Assembly (NCBI GenBank): GCA_018268575.1
Contig: JAFDWF010000226.1
Coordinates: 62,001-126,000, forward strand
DNA from: Actinomycetota bacterium
GTDB taxonomy: Bacteria > Actinomycetota > Thermoleophilia > Solirubrobacterales > 70-9
Direction of reading: 5' to 3'
Length of the DNA: 64,000 nucleotides
Part shown: in pieces, positions 35,083-43,239 of the stretch
Layout of the letters: every line of letters begins with the position of its first letter
Position numbering within the stretch: position 1 is the first letter of the stretch
Notes under the pieces: model-generated
The model's input: the letters and a program-made list of their open reading frames with translations, nothing else
Told to the model about the DNA's origin: nothing
Databases searched by the model: none
Position numbers and translations under genes: made by a program

Positions 35083-36563
35083 CGACGACAGCCACCACGG
35101 CGACGGTCGAGGCGCTGATCGACGGCGAGTGGACGGGGGGCGGCGCGGGCACCTTCGAGGTGCTCTCGCCGCACTCGCGCGAGCCGGTCGCGGCGGTGGC
35201 GCGCTGCGACGAGGGTGACGTGGCGCGCGCGGTCCAGGCGGCGCGGCGCGCCCAGCCCGGCTGGCGCGAGACGCCGGTGATCGAGCGGGTGAAGATCCTC
35301 CGCCGCGTCCACGACCTGGTCGCCGAGCGGGCCGAGGAGATCGCCCGCACGATCACCGCCGAGATCGGCAAGACGATCACCGACGCGCGCGAGGAGGTCT
35401 ACGAGTACTCGGCGCCAAGCTGGCACAAGGCGGGGGAGGAGGTGCTGCGCCACCGCGGCCTCTCCTTCCCCTCCTCGCAGGAGCAGACCAACAACAAGCG
35501 CCTGGTGCTGACCCACCGACCGGTCGGGGTGATCGCCGTGATCACGCCCTACAACTTCCCCACCGACATCTCCTCGATCGCGCTCGCCCACGCGCTCGCG
35601 GCAGGCAACGCGGTGGTCTGGAAGCCCTCCGAGTACGCGCCTGGCTGCTGCACGATGATCGCCGCCGCGGCCGCCGAGGCGGGGCTGCCGCCGGGAGTGC
35701 TGAACGTCGTCCACGGCTTCGGTGACGTCGGCGCCGCGCTCGCCGGGCAGGCGGGGATCGACGGCGTCTTCTTCACCGGCTCGACCGCGACCGGCGAACG
35801 GATCGCCCGGGCGGCGCCGCTGAAGCCGCAGCTGCTCGAGCTGGGCGGCGACGGTCCCTTCATCGTGCTCGCCGACGCCGATGTCGACGCCGCCGTGGAG
35901 GGGGCGATCAACGGCTGCTTCTATTACACCGGCCAGGTCTGCACCTCGGCCGAGCGGCTGCTCGTCCACGCCGACGTCTACGACGAGTTTCTGGCCAAGC
36001 TGCGGGCGCGCACCGCCGAGCTGAGGATCGGCGACCCGGCGGCGGAGGACACCTTCATGGGCCCCGTCTGCAACGAGGCGACCCTGGCGCGGATCCGCGA
36101 GCACATCGCCGACGCGGTCGCGAAGGGGGCGCGGGTCGAGTCGTTCGGCCCCGACAAGGGGCTCTACCACCCGGCGACGATCCTCACCGAGGTCGACCCG
36201 GGGATGCGGATCATGCAGGAGGAGACCTTCGGCCCGGTGGCTCCGGTGATGAAGATCGGCTCCGCCGCCGAGGCGGTGGAGATCGCCAACCGCAGCTCGC
36301 TGGGCCTGATCGCCTCGCTCTGGACCCGCGATCTGGCGACCGCCTGGCGGGTCGGCGAAGCGCTCCCGCACGGCTCCGTGAACGTCAACGAGACGAGCAA
36401 CTACTGGGATCAGCTGGCGCCGTTCGGCGGTGCCGGGCGCAGCGGCGTCGGCCGCGAGCTCTCGCAGTGGTTCCTCGACAGCTTCACCGAGCCGAAGCTC
36501 TTGGTCTTCGAGCTCGGCGACACCGAGGTGAAGTACGACCGCCGCGCCGAAGGCGGGTGGTGA
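35079..36563 (+). CDS. NAD(P)-dependent aldehyde dehydrogenase
   Basis: Aldehyde dehydrogenase of 494 aa. Cofactor motif FFTGSTATGERIA, catalytic Glu in LLELGGDGPFIVLADAD, nucleophilic Cys in YYTGQVCTSAERLL and the EETFGPVAPVM motif are intact. ATGA overlap with the permease gene shows coupling. The closest general type is the succinate-semialdehyde/glyceraldehyde-3-phosphate (non-phosphorylating) group; the permease context suggests an amino-aldehyde or semialdehyde substrate. Confidence 0.92.
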   Translation: MTTTATTATVEALIDGEWTGGGAGTFEVLSPHSREPVAAVARCDEGDVARAVQAARRAQPGWRETPVIERVKILRRVHDLVAERAEEIARTITAEIGKTITDAREEVYEYSAPSWHKAGEEVLRHRGLSFPSSQEQTNNKRLVLTHRPVGVIAVITPYNFPTDISSIALAHALAAGNAVVWKPSEYAPGCCTMIAAAAAEAGLPPGVLNVVHGFGDVGAALAGQAGIDGVFFTGSTATGERIARAAPLKPQLLELGGDGPFIVLADADVDAAVEGAINGCFYYTGQVCTSAERLLVHADVYDEFLAKLRARTAELRIGDPAAEDTFMGPVCNEATLARIREHIADAVAKGARVESFGPDKGLYHPATILTEVDPGMRIMQEETFGPVAPVMKIGSAAEAVEIANRSSLGLIASLWTRDLATAWRVGEALPHGSVNVNETSNYWDQLAPFGGAGRSGVGRELSQWFLDSFTEPKLLVFELGDTEVKYDRRAEGGW

Positions 36564-36589
36564 CCGTGGATCGACCCAGGAGGAAGAAG

Positions 36590-37054
36590 ATGACCAAGCG
36601 TTCAATCGGCCTGCTGCTTGCCCTCGCCCTGGCGGCGGCCGCCGTCCTCGCCGTCCCGGCGGCGGGCGCGGCGGGCGCCGGCGAGACGATCTCGGTGATC
36701 GAGCACCCGGTCACCGACACCACCACCGACGTCGGCAAGAAGGGCGATAGCCTCGGCGACATCCTCACCTTCCACAACCCGATCTTCGACGGCAAGGACG
36801 CCAAGCAGGTCGCCTCCGACCAGGGCTACTGCATCCGCGTCGACGTCGGCGTCTCCTACGAATGCACCTGGACCAACTTCCTCAAGGGCGGCCAGATCGT
36901 CGTCCAGGGGCCGTACTACGACGCCAAGCCGAGTGAGCTGGCGATCACCGGCGGCACCGGCAAGTACGCGACCGCGCGCGGCTGGATGCACCTGGAAGCG
37001 ATCGAAGGGGCGAAGGGGGAAGAAGAGTTCAGCTTCGTCTTCCACCTGCGGTAG
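36590..37054 (+). CDS. secreted allene-oxide-cyclase/dirigent-like barrel protein
   Basis: 154-aa exported protein. The signal peptide is GLLLALALAAAAVLAVPAAGAAG. The mature part (FHNPIFDGKDAKQVASDQGY, TWTNFLKGGQIVVQGPYYD, ELAITGGTGKYATARGWM, EEEFSFVFHL) has the GGTGxYxxARG segment of the allene-oxide-cyclase/dirigent barrel superfamily. ATG 36590 follows a CAGGAGGAAGA ribosome-binding site. The catalytic role in bacteria is unknown. It stands 26 bp behind the aldehyde dehydrogenase and could be read through from it. Confidence 0.75.
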   Translation: MTKRSIGLLLALALAAAAVLAVPAAGAAGAGETISVIEHPVTDTTTDVGKKGDSLGDILTFHNPIFDGKDAKQVASDQGYCIRVDVGVSYECTWTNFLKGGQIVVQGPYYDAKPSELAITGGTGKYATARGWMHLEAIEGAKGEEEFSFVFHLR

Positions 37055-37071
37055 GCGATACTCCGGCTACC

Positions 37072-37350
37072 GTGGCCGGCTCGACGAAGACCGAGAGGGT
37101 GCCCGGCGGGGTGGTCCACAAGCTGCCGGGCGATCTGCGCGAGGCGCTGGTCGGCAACGAGGAGGCGCTCGCGGCCTGGCGCGACATCACGCCGCTGGCC
37201 CGCAACGAGTTCATCTGCTGGGTGGAGGACGCCAAGCGCGAGGCGACCCGCGAACGCCGCATCCGCCGCACCCAGGAAGAGCTCGAGGAAGGCATGCGCC
37301 GCCCCTGCTGCTGGCCCGGTTGCGCGCACCGCGAGCGCAACGGCCGCTAG
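37072..37350 (+). CDS. YdeI/OmpD-associated (OmdA) domain protein
   Basis: 92-aa protein with the OmdA-type C-terminal domain: LREALVGNEEALAAWRDITP, LARNEFICWVEDAKREATR and RRIRRTQEELEEGMRR. It ends in a Cys/His cluster (RPCCWPGCAH) not usual for the family, which might bind metal. GTG start (37072). Family members have been linked to bacteriocin or peptide tolerance, but the function is not settled. Confidence 0.7.
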   Translation: MAGSTKTERVPGGVVHKLPGDLREALVGNEEALAAWRDITPLARNEFICWVEDAKREATRERRIRRTQEELEEGMRRPCCWPGCAHRERNGR

Positions 37351-37371
37351 GCGTTCGATCCCCGCCCGCGT

Positions 37372-37391
37372 GGCTCCCGTGCACGGGAGCC
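37372..37391. terminator. palindrome between convergent genes, likely bidirectional terminator
   Basis: GGCTCCCGTGCACGGGAGCC is a perfect 20-bp palindrome between the stop codons of the OmdA gene (37350) and the convergent aqpS gene (37426). It could fold as a 7-bp GC stem with a GTGCAC loop. A T-tract is lacking. Confidence 0.45.
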
Positions 37392-37425
37392 TTACGCCTC
37401 CGTCCCTCAACAGCCTTCCCGGCCG

Positions 37426-38142
37426 TCACGCCCGCGGTGCCTGCGGGACCATGATCTCGCTCGCCTCCGCGGCCGAAAGACCGGGGTAGAGGATCGCGAT
37501 CAGCGCCAGCGCGACGGCGCCGCCGAGCAGCTGCACCGCGACGAAGGCGGGCACCGAGGCCGGCGCGATCCCGGCGAAGGTGTCGGAGAACATGCGGCCG
37601 ACGTCGATCGCGGGGTTGGCGAAGCTGGTCGAGCTGGTGAAGAAGTAGGCGGCGCCGATGTAGGCGCCGACCGCGGCCGGGGCGACCTGACCGCGCCGGG
37701 TACGGGCCAAGGAGAAGATCACCAGCAGCAGCCCGAGCGTGGCGACCACCTCGGCGAAGAGGTGGGACGGCGAGGCGCGATGGGTGGTCGAGATCGACAC
37801 CGCGGCGAGGCCGAACATCGCATTGGCGACGACGGCGCCGGCAATGCAGCCGACGACCTGCGCGGGAAGGTAGGCGAGGAGGTCGCGGCGGCGCAGGCCG
37901 CCGAGCGCCGAGTCGACCAGCGACACCACCGGGTTGAAGTGCGCGCCTGAGATCGGGCCGAAGATGAGGATGAAGGTGAAGAGGCCGGCCGCCGTCGCGG
38001 CGGCGTTCTCGAGCAGCTGCAGTCCGGTGTCCCCGGGTGAGAGCCGTGCCGCGGCGATCCCCGAGCCGACCACGGTCGCCGTCAGGAAGGCGGAGCCGAG
38101 GAGCTCGGCGAGGGCGCGGCGGGGAAGGGGCGCGTCGATCAC
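37426..38142 (-). CDS. aqpS: arsenic-associated aquaglyceroporin (AqpS-like)
   Basis: MIP-family channel of 238 aa. The first loop is GAHFNPVVSLVD (NPV instead of NPA) and the second FANPAIDVGRMFSDTFAGI, a pattern seen in MIP proteins encoded in ars operons, which let trivalent arsenic leave the cell after arsenate reduction. It is divergent from the arsR-arsC pair across a 52-bp promoter region, and no ArsB or Acr3 pump gene is nearby. This matches the aqpS/arsC type of arsenate resistance known in Sinorhizobium. Confidence 0.85.
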   Translation of the reverse strand: MIDAPLPRRALAELLGSAFLTATVVGSGIAAARLSPGDTGLQLLENAAATAAGLFTFILIFGPISGAHFNPVVSLVDSALGGLRRRDLLAYLPAQVVGCIAGAVVANAMFGLAAVSISTTHRASPSHLFAEVVATLGLLLVIFSLARTRRGQVAPAAVGAYIGAAYFFTSSTSFANPAIDVGRMFSDTFAGIAPASVPAFVAVQLLGGAVALALIAILYPGLSAAEASEIMVPQAPRA

Positions 38143-38157
38143 GGCGCGATCCTAAGC

Positions 38158-38187
38158 ATTGACAGATGCCAATTCAATAGATATATG
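38158..38187 (+). promoter_or_regulatory. arsR promoter with ATTGA/TCAAT operator
   Basis: TTGACA (38159-38164) and TATATG (38182-38187) form a -35/-10 pair with a 17-bp spacer. ATTGA (38158-38162) and TCAAT (38174-38178) are an inverted pair, a usual form of ArsR binding site. The arsR ATG lies only 7 bases after the -10, so the transcript is probably leaderless. Confidence 0.65.
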
Positions 38188-38194
38188 TAGATGG

Positions 38195-38560
38195 ATGCCG
38201 GTCGCCCTCGACCTTGCCCCGAAGACCAAGCGCGCCGCCGGCGAGGTCTGCTGCGAGGCGATCGTCTACCCAGACATCGATCCCGCCCAGGCGGAGCGGA
38301 TGGCCGCGGTCGCCAAGGCGCTCGGCGACCCGACCCGGATGCAGTTGGTCGACGTCCTCCGCAAGCATGCGGGCAAGGTCTGCGTCTGCGAGCTGGTGCC
38401 GCTCTTCGACCTCTCCCAGCCGACCGTCTCCCACCACCTGAAGATCCTCCGCGAGGCCGGCATCGTCGGCTCCGAGCGCCAGGGCCTCTGGGCCTTCTAC
38501 TACGTGATCCCCGAGGCGCTCGAGGAGCTTTCGGGGTGGGCCGGCCTGGTCGTCGCCTGA
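38195..38560 (+). CDS. arsR: ArsR-family arsenic-responsive repressor
   Basis: Repressor of 121 aa that releases DNA on binding arsenite. The winged helix is ERMAAVAKALGDPTRMQLVD ... DLSQPTVSHHLKILREAGIV. The metal motif in the recognition region is KVCVCELVPLF; an N-terminal VCCEA offers extra cysteines. ATG 38195 is chosen because it lies just behind the promoter. It overlaps the arsC start by one base (TGATG). It controls its own operon and probably the divergent aqpS. Confidence 0.9.
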   Translation: MPVALDLAPKTKRAAGEVCCEAIVYPDIDPAQAERMAAVAKALGDPTRMQLVDVLRKHAGKVCVCELVPLFDLSQPTVSHHLKILREAGIVGSERQGLWAFYYVIPEALEELSGWAGLVVA

Positions 38561-39267
38561 TGGCCAACGCGCTCTTCGTCTGCCGCCAGAATGCGGGTCG
38601 CTCGCAGATCAGCCAGGCGCTCTTCGAACGGGCCGCCGGAGGTCGCCACGGGGCGCGCTCGGCCGGCACCACGCCCGCTGCCCGCGTCCATCCTGAGGTG
38701 GTCGCGGCGATGGGGGAGCTCGGCATCGACCTCGCCGACCGCGTGCCCCGCGGGCTAACCGAGGAGGACGCCCGCTGGGCCGACGTGGTGGTGACGATGG
38801 GCTGCGGTGAGGAGTGCCCGTACGTCCCCGGCCGTCGCTACCTCGACTGGGACCTCGCCGACCCGGCGGGCCGGCCGGTCGAGGAGGTCCGCGCCACCCG
38901 CGAGGAGATCGCCCGCCGCGTCCGCGAGCTGGTCGCCGAGCTCGACGCCGCGGCGGCCCCGGTCGCCTGCTCGCTCGACGCGCGCGGGATGAAGGATCGA
39001 CTCGAGCGGCTGAGGTCGATCGGTGCCGATGCGCTGGTCGAGGTCGAGGAACCGAGCGAGCGATCGGCCCTCCTGCGGTTTCGCTCCGACGCCGGGACCC
39101 GCAGCTCGTTGGAGGAAGTGGTCGCCGCCGAGCGAGCCTGCTGCCCGTTCCTCGATCTGCGGCTGACCGACCGGGGCGGGCTGATGGAGCTGGGCATCGC
39201 GGCGCCGCCGGAGGGCGTCGGCATCCTCGAGGCACTGGTGTCGGCCTTCGCCTCGCGGCCGAGCTGA
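38560..39267 (+). CDS. arsC: arsenate reductase (LMW-phosphatase type) fused to a CCPF-motif metal-binding domain
   Basis: 235-aa fusion. Residues 1 to about 135 are an ArsC of the low-molecular-weight phosphatase fold: catalytic loop FVCRQNAGRSQISQALF, GTTPAARVHPEVVAAM, VVTMGCGEECPYVPGRR and the Asp of WDLADPAGRPVEEV. Residues about 140-235 are a separate domain (CSLDARGMKDRLERLRSIG, LRFRSDAGTRSSLEEVVAAE, RACCPFLDLRLT) with a vicinal Cys pair that may bind arsenite or another soft metal. The extra domain may pass or sense the As(III) product. Coupled to arsR. Confidence 0.87.
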   Translation: MANALFVCRQNAGRSQISQALFERAAGGRHGARSAGTTPAARVHPEVVAAMGELGIDLADRVPRGLTEEDARWADVVVTMGCGEECPYVPGRRYLDWDLADPAGRPVEEVRATREEIARRVRELVAELDAAAAPVACSLDARGMKDRLERLRSIGADALVEVEEPSERSALLRFRSDAGTRSSLEEVVAAERACCPFLDLRLTDRGGLMELGIAAPPEGVGILEALVSAFASRPS

Positions 39268-39290
39268 CCGGAGTTCGCGGCGACGCCGCC

Positions 39291-39992
39291 TCAGATCGCC
39301 GAGCCGACCAGGGCGCCGATCGCCGAGGTGGCGCCCATCGCGACGACGCCCCAGAAGACGACGCGGACGGTCGCCGGGACCTCCGGGGCGCCGCCGAGGC
39401 GGGCACCGAGCCCGCCCAGCCCGGCCAGCGCCAGGACGGTGACGACGACGCAGGCGACGATCCGGACCGAGCTGCCGAAGAGCCCGATCGCCAGCAGCGG
39501 CAGGACCGCCCCGGCCGCGAAGGAGAGCGCCGAGGCGCCCGCCGCCTGCAGCGGGCGGGCGCGCCGGTCCTCGGGCAGGCCGAGCTCGTCGCGGGCGTGG
39601 GCGGCGAGCGCATCGTGGGCGGTCAGCGCCCGCGCCACCTCGGCGGCCAGCTCGGGCGGCAGGCCGCGGCCCTCGTAGATCGTCGCCAGCTCGGTGAGCT
39701 CGCCCTCGGGATCGTCGGCGAGCTCGCTTGCCTCCAGCCGCAGGTCGGCCTCCTCGGTGTCGCGCTGGGAGCTGACCGAGACGTACTCGCCCGCCGCCAT
39801 CGACCCGGCGCCCGCGACCAGGCCGGCGATCCCGGCGGTGACGATCGCGCTCCGCGAGGCCCCCGAGGCGGCGACGCCGAGGACCAGGCTCGCGGTCGAG
39901 AGGATCCCGTCGTTGGCGCCGAGGACGGCTGCCCGCAGCCAGTTGGCGCGGAAGCTGAGGTGCTCCTCGGCGTGGGGGCGTTTCCAGGGCAC
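39291..39992 (-). CDS. VIT1/CCC1-family iron/manganese transporter
   Basis: Membrane protein of 233 aa with family motifs LRAAVLGANDGILSTASLVLGV and GLVAGAGSMAAGEYVSVSSQRD, a cytosolic helical metal-binding loop (about 80-140, rich in Glu) and three C-terminal helices. Members carry Fe2+ or Mn2+ across membranes. It is convergent with arsC (23 bp apart) and not obviously part of the arsenic operon. Confidence 0.9.
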   Translation of the reverse strand: MPWKRPHAEEHLSFRANWLRAAVLGANDGILSTASLVLGVAASGASRSAIVTAGIAGLVAGAGSMAAGEYVSVSSQRDTEEADLRLEASELADDPEGELTELATIYEGRGLPPELAAEVARALTAHDALAAHARDELGLPEDRRARPLQAAGASALSFAAGAVLPLLAIGLFGSSVRIVACVVVTVLALAGLGGLGARLGGAPEVPATVRVVFWGVVAMGATSAIGALVGSAI

Positions 39993-40027
39993 CCGCCGAG
40001 GCTAACGGCGTCCCGTCTCGAAGAGGC

Positions 40028-40076
40028 GCAACCATCGGTTGCGCGTTGTCCTACCGTCTTCGCAACCGATGGTTGC
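40028..40076. promoter_or_regulatory. two GCAACC-N3-GGTTGC operators
   Basis: GCAACCATCGGTTGC (40028-40042) and GCAACCGATGGTTGC (40062-40076) are two near-identical palindromes with centres 34 bp apart, about three helical turns. They precede a ruined SRPBCC/ArsR gene pair and are the type of site bound by the ArsR regulators that accompany SRPBCC proteins. Confidence 0.7.
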
Positions 40077-40098
40077 ATCACTATCCAAGAGGGCAGAG

Positions 40099-40260
40099 AT
40101 GAGCTTCGACAGCATCGAGCGCGAGGTACGGATCGAGGCCCCGGTGGAGACGGTCTGGTCGATCGTCACCGAGCCGGAGCAGATCGCACGCTGGTTCGCC
40201 AGCTCCGCCGAGGTCGACCTGCGGCCGGGTGGCGACCTGCTGTTCAAATTCGACTCGGGG
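40099..40260 (+). pseudogene. N-terminal remnant of an SRPBCC (AHSA1-like) protein
   Basis: From ATG 40099 the frame reads FDSIEREVRIEAPVETVWSI, TEPEQIARWFASSAEVDLRP and GGDLLFKFDSG, the first third of an AHSA1-type SRPBCC protein. After about 50 residues homology ends at a junction near 40260, beyond which the next reading frame matches the end of an ArsR protein. An internal deletion has removed the rest. Confidence 0.75.
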
Positions 40261-40262
40261 CC

Positions 40263-40472
40263 CCCGGGGCGCTGCTGGCGCTGGGCGAGGCGACGGCGAC
40301 GACGCTCGCGGGCAAGTTGCCGGTGACCCGGCAGGCGATCGCCAAGCACCTCACGGTGCTGGAGCGGGTCGGGCTCGTCGACGGCAGGAAGGAGGGGCGG
40401 CAGGCGCTCTACGCGATCCGCCCCGAGCGCCTCGACGAGGCCGCCCACCGCGAGGCGCAGGCGAAGACGTAA
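40263..40472 (+). pseudogene. C-terminal remnant of an ArsR-family regulator
   Basis: GALLALGEATATTLAGKLPV, TRQAIAKHLTVLERVGLVDG and RKEGRQALYAIRPERLDEAA are the recognition helix, wing and tail of an ArsR/SmtB regulator. The first helices and a start codon are missing because a deletion joined it, out of frame, to the SRPBCC remnant. Its presumed operators upstream remain perfect. Confidence 0.75.
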
Positions 40473-40534
40473 AAGTGGGCCCGGACGGCCCGCGGCGCGC
40501 CCTGGATGCGCCGCGGGCCCGTCGCGAGTGGGGC

Positions 40535-41884
40535 CTAATGGTGGGCGTGGCCTCGCCCGGGTTGATAGTTCGGCCCCTGGCCGTGACCCGGCCAGGGGTG
40601 GTAGCTCGGCCCGCCGCTCCCACTCCCGCTGCCCGGATTCCAGGGCAGGAGGTAGGCGCGGTAGCTGTTCACGCCGGCCGGGAACTGGGCGTTGTAGAGC
40701 AGCTGGCCGTCGGGCGCGAACTCCGAGAAGTAGGGCAGCGAGCCCCAGCCGACGACGGTGTTCCCGTCCGCGGTCCGCTGGCTGTTGCCCTGCGAGGGCG
40801 CGGTCAGGCCCTCGGGCTGGTCGAAGGAGCCGATCAGCGTCGCGGTGTGGGTGCGCGGATCGACCTTCACGGTCACCGCGCGGCTGACCCCGAACTCGGC
40901 GCTCGCGTCGACCCCGGTGTTCGCGACCCCCGCCGACTCGTTGTCGAAGAAGGTGTAGATGCCGTTGCCCTGCGCCTCGAAATCGTGCTGCCAGGCGGTG
41001 ATCAGGCCGGCTTTGTTCAACACCTGGCCAGGCGCCGCCTGGATGTTGAAATTGCTCCGGCTCGCTTTGCCGCCGAGCTGCCAGATGACGTCGCCGCTTC
41101 GGCGGTCGACCTTGTAGGAGGTCCAGGTGTTGCGGGCGTCGATCAGCAGGTTGCCGTCGGTGTCCAGCTTCACCGCGTTGATGTGGAACCAGTCCCAGGG
41201 CGTGCTCGCCGAGGCGGGCAGCGGCTGCTCGGACTGCGAATAGGGGACGTGGTCGGCGCTGTTCCACTGGAACAGGACCTTGCCGGTCTTGATGTCGATT
41301 TCCTGGACGACGCCGTCGATCACGGTCTGGTCGGCCGGGCCGCCGATCGAGGTGAGGTCCGCGGTCGCGGTCGTGTAGGCGAGGATCAGCGCCGTGTTCT
41401 GAGGCGTGATCAGGAACTCGTGGCCATCGGCGCTGAGGCCGTTGCCGGCCTGCACCGTGGCGATCTGCTGGTAGTGGTCGTTGTAGATGTAGTCCGTGCC
41501 TTTGGCGAGCCCGCCGAGGCCGGTGCCCTGCCACCAGGTCAGCACCGGCTTGCCCTGGTAGGTCTGGGTGCGGAAGTCGGAGGCCTCCTGGCCGGCCGGC
41601 ACCGACTTGAACCAGACGACGTTGCCGTTCTGGTCGAGGATCTCGGGGCCGTTGGCGTAGGTGCTCTGGTCGCCGAAGGGGGAGACGAAGAAGTCACCGT
41701 TGCCGGGGTCGCCGTGGGTGAGGACGGTGACCGGCGGGGGTGAGGTCGGGTCGGCGGCGGCACCGCTCGCGGCGAGCGCGCCGCCGCCGAGGGCCGCCAG
41801 GGCGGCGATCGCGAAGGTGGCGAGCAGGCGGCGCCGGTGGCCGGCGCCGGCTGCCCGCGGGTTCGATGGGGAGGTCTCAGGCAT
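40535..41884 (-). CDS. exported arylsulfotransferase (ASST) family protein
   Basis: 449-aa exported beta-propeller of the arylsulfotransferase family, which moves sulfate between aryl sulfates and phenols or acts as a lectin-like scaffold. The signal is RRRLLATFAIAALAALGGGA (twin Arg before the core). Propeller repeats show as NGPEILDQNGNVVWFKSV, LSADGHEFLITPQNTALILA, TPWDWFHINAVKLDTDGNLL, TWTSYKVDRRSGDVIWQLGG and AWQHDFEAQGNGIYTFFDN. The C-terminus is a low-complexity Gly/Ser/His tail. ATG 41884 has a GGAAAGGAAC ribosome-binding site; an earlier ATG gives an unneeded extension. Confidence 0.85.
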   Translation of the reverse strand: MPETSPSNPRAAGAGHRRRLLATFAIAALAALGGGALAASGAAADPTSPPPVTVLTHGDPGNGDFFVSPFGDQSTYANGPEILDQNGNVVWFKSVPAGQEASDFRTQTYQGKPVLTWWQGTGLGGLAKGTDYIYNDHYQQIATVQAGNGLSADGHEFLITPQNTALILAYTTATADLTSIGGPADQTVIDGVVQEIDIKTGKVLFQWNSADHVPYSQSEQPLPASASTPWDWFHINAVKLDTDGNLLIDARNTWTSYKVDRRSGDVIWQLGGKASRSNFNIQAAPGQVLNKAGLITAWQHDFEAQGNGIYTFFDNESAGVANTGVDASAEFGVSRAVTVKVDPRTHTATLIGSFDQPEGLTAPSQGNSQRTADGNTVVGWGSLPYFSEFAPDGQLLYNAQFPAGVNSYRAYLLPWNPGSGSGSGGPSYHPWPGHGQGPNYQPGRGHAHH

Positions 41885-42030
41885 TCGTGGGTTCCTTTCC
41901 GTTGCCCGTGTCCGGTGGGTGAGAGAAGGCCGCCGGAAGGCGGTCATCCGGCGTTCTACCTAAATGCCTATGAAACTGATCAACTTTGTCGAGATTTACC
42001 CGAGCGGGTACCGCGCGGACCCCGACCCCC

Positions 42031-42077
42031 GTGCGTTCGCAGTTAGCTCCACATGGTGAGGCAAAGTGCGAACGCAC
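42031..42077. repeat. family B hairpin, copy 2
   Basis: GTGCGTTCGCAGTT (42031-42044) pairs with AAGTGCGAACGCAC (42064-42077), 13 of 14 bases; the inner part is degenerate. It lies 39 bp behind the stop codon of the leftward membrane-protein gene, so it may end that transcript. Confidence 0.75.
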
Positions 42078-42115
42078 TCGAGCGGGACGTCAGCGCCGGC
42101 CCGCCGGAACCGCCC

Positions 42116-42496
42116 TCAGGCGTAGCGGGCGACGGTGAAGGCGATCAGCATCGGCACGTGGAGGGCGTAGACGACCAGCGAGAGCGTCACCACGACCAGC
42201 GGCCCGCCCGCGAGGCCGTTGCGGAGGAAGGCGTACTCGATCAGCCCGGCGGTGATCGCGTAGGCGAGGAGCGCCCAGCGGCCGACCTGGAAGAAGCGCT
42301 CCCAGGCGAAGCCCTCGACCCGCGTGAGCGAGACCAGGTTGCCCGCGAGGAGGAGGGCGGAGAGGGCCAGCAGGGCGATCGCCGGGCCGAGCGGCACCGA
42401 TTCGGGCAGGTGGGCGGCGAGGTAGATCCCGCCCGCGACGATCAGCGCCAGCGAGGCCATCCCGACCTGGGTCACCGGCGGCATCGGGCGGTCCAC
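42116..42496 (-). CDS. small membrane protein of unknown function
   Basis: 126-aa protein (GTG 42496 overlapping the previous stop codon; ATG 42484 also possible) with about four transmembrane segments (MASLALIVAGGIYLAAHLP, LGPAIALLALSALLLAGNLV, VGRWALLAYAITAGLIEYA, VTLSLVVYALHVPMLIAFTV). No family is recognised. Coupled to the following membrane-protein gene, so the two may form a complex. Confidence 0.7.
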   Translation of the reverse strand: MDRPMPPVTQVGMASLALIVAGGIYLAAHLPESVPLGPAIALLALSALLLAGNLVSLTRVEGFAWERFFQVGRWALLAYAITAGLIEYAFLRNGLAGGPLVVVTLSLVVYALHVPMLIAFTVARYA

Positions 42497-43119
42497 TAGC
42501 CGCTCGCGATCTTGGTCATGATCACCAGCGTCGCGATCTGCAGCGCGCCGAGGACCCCGGCGGTGTAGATAAAGCGTTTCATCAGCCGCTCGATCACGGC
42601 CGGGTTCGGCTGCGGCTTCTTCAGCTCGAAGAGGACGGCGATGTTGGCGGGCTCGAGCAGGCCGAGCGCGATCACCGCCATGCAGCCGACGACGATGTAG
42701 CTGGCGACCATCCAGCCGTGGTTGTAGTAGCTGCTGTCGACGGTGCCGAGGAAGTGGCCGAGCTGCCAGCCGGCGGCCAGGGTGGCGGTGACGACCGTCG
42801 GCATGATCAGGACCATCTTCGGCATCAGCTTCGTCGTCATTTCGATCCGCGCCGGGACCGCGAGCTTGCCCAGGATCGGCCCGAGGACGAAGCCGAGGAA
42901 GAGGTCGATGATCGTCCAGGCGGCGCCGAAGGCGACGTGGAAGAACGCCAGCGGCCAGAGTTCGTTGACGGCGATCGCGACGATCAGGCCGGCGAAGACG
43001 ATCGCGACTGGGATCAGGCCGAGGCGGGGGACGATCTCGAAGTCCGGGATCGCGATCGGGCCCGGCGCCGCACCGGGCTGCGCCGCCGCCGCGGGAGGTG
43101 GTTCGGCCGTCGTCGCCAT
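42496..43119 (-). CDS. membrane protein of unknown function
   Basis: 207-aa protein with an Ala/Pro-rich N-terminus and about five helices (GLIPVAIVFAGLIVAIAVN, LAFFHVAFGAAWTIIDLFLG, MVLIMPTVVTATLAAGWQLG, VASYIVVGCMAVIALGLLEP, YTAGVLGALQIATLVIMTK). The FHVAFGAAWTIIDLFLG pattern recalls DUF2269-type integral membrane proteins, but I am unsure. It is the first gene of a two-gene leftward operon, divergent from the drug exporter. Confidence 0.72.
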   Translation of the reverse strand: MATTAEPPPAAAAQPGAAPGPIAIPDFEIVPRLGLIPVAIVFAGLIVAIAVNELWPLAFFHVAFGAAWTIIDLFLGFVLGPILGKLAVPARIEMTTKLMPKMVLIMPTVVTATLAAGWQLGHFLGTVDSSYYNHGWMVASYIVVGCMAVIALGLLEPANIAVLFELKKPQPNPAVIERLMKRFIYTAGVLGALQIATLVIMTKIASG

Positions 43120-43239
43120 CGCCGCTGAGCCTATGCGTGAGGTGCGTCACATGGCAAGTCCGCGGCGCCCCGCGGAGGATATTTCGGTGCTAAATTATTA
43201 AGCGCCAAAAGTTTCAGCAGCGAAGGAAGTGATGCGTAG

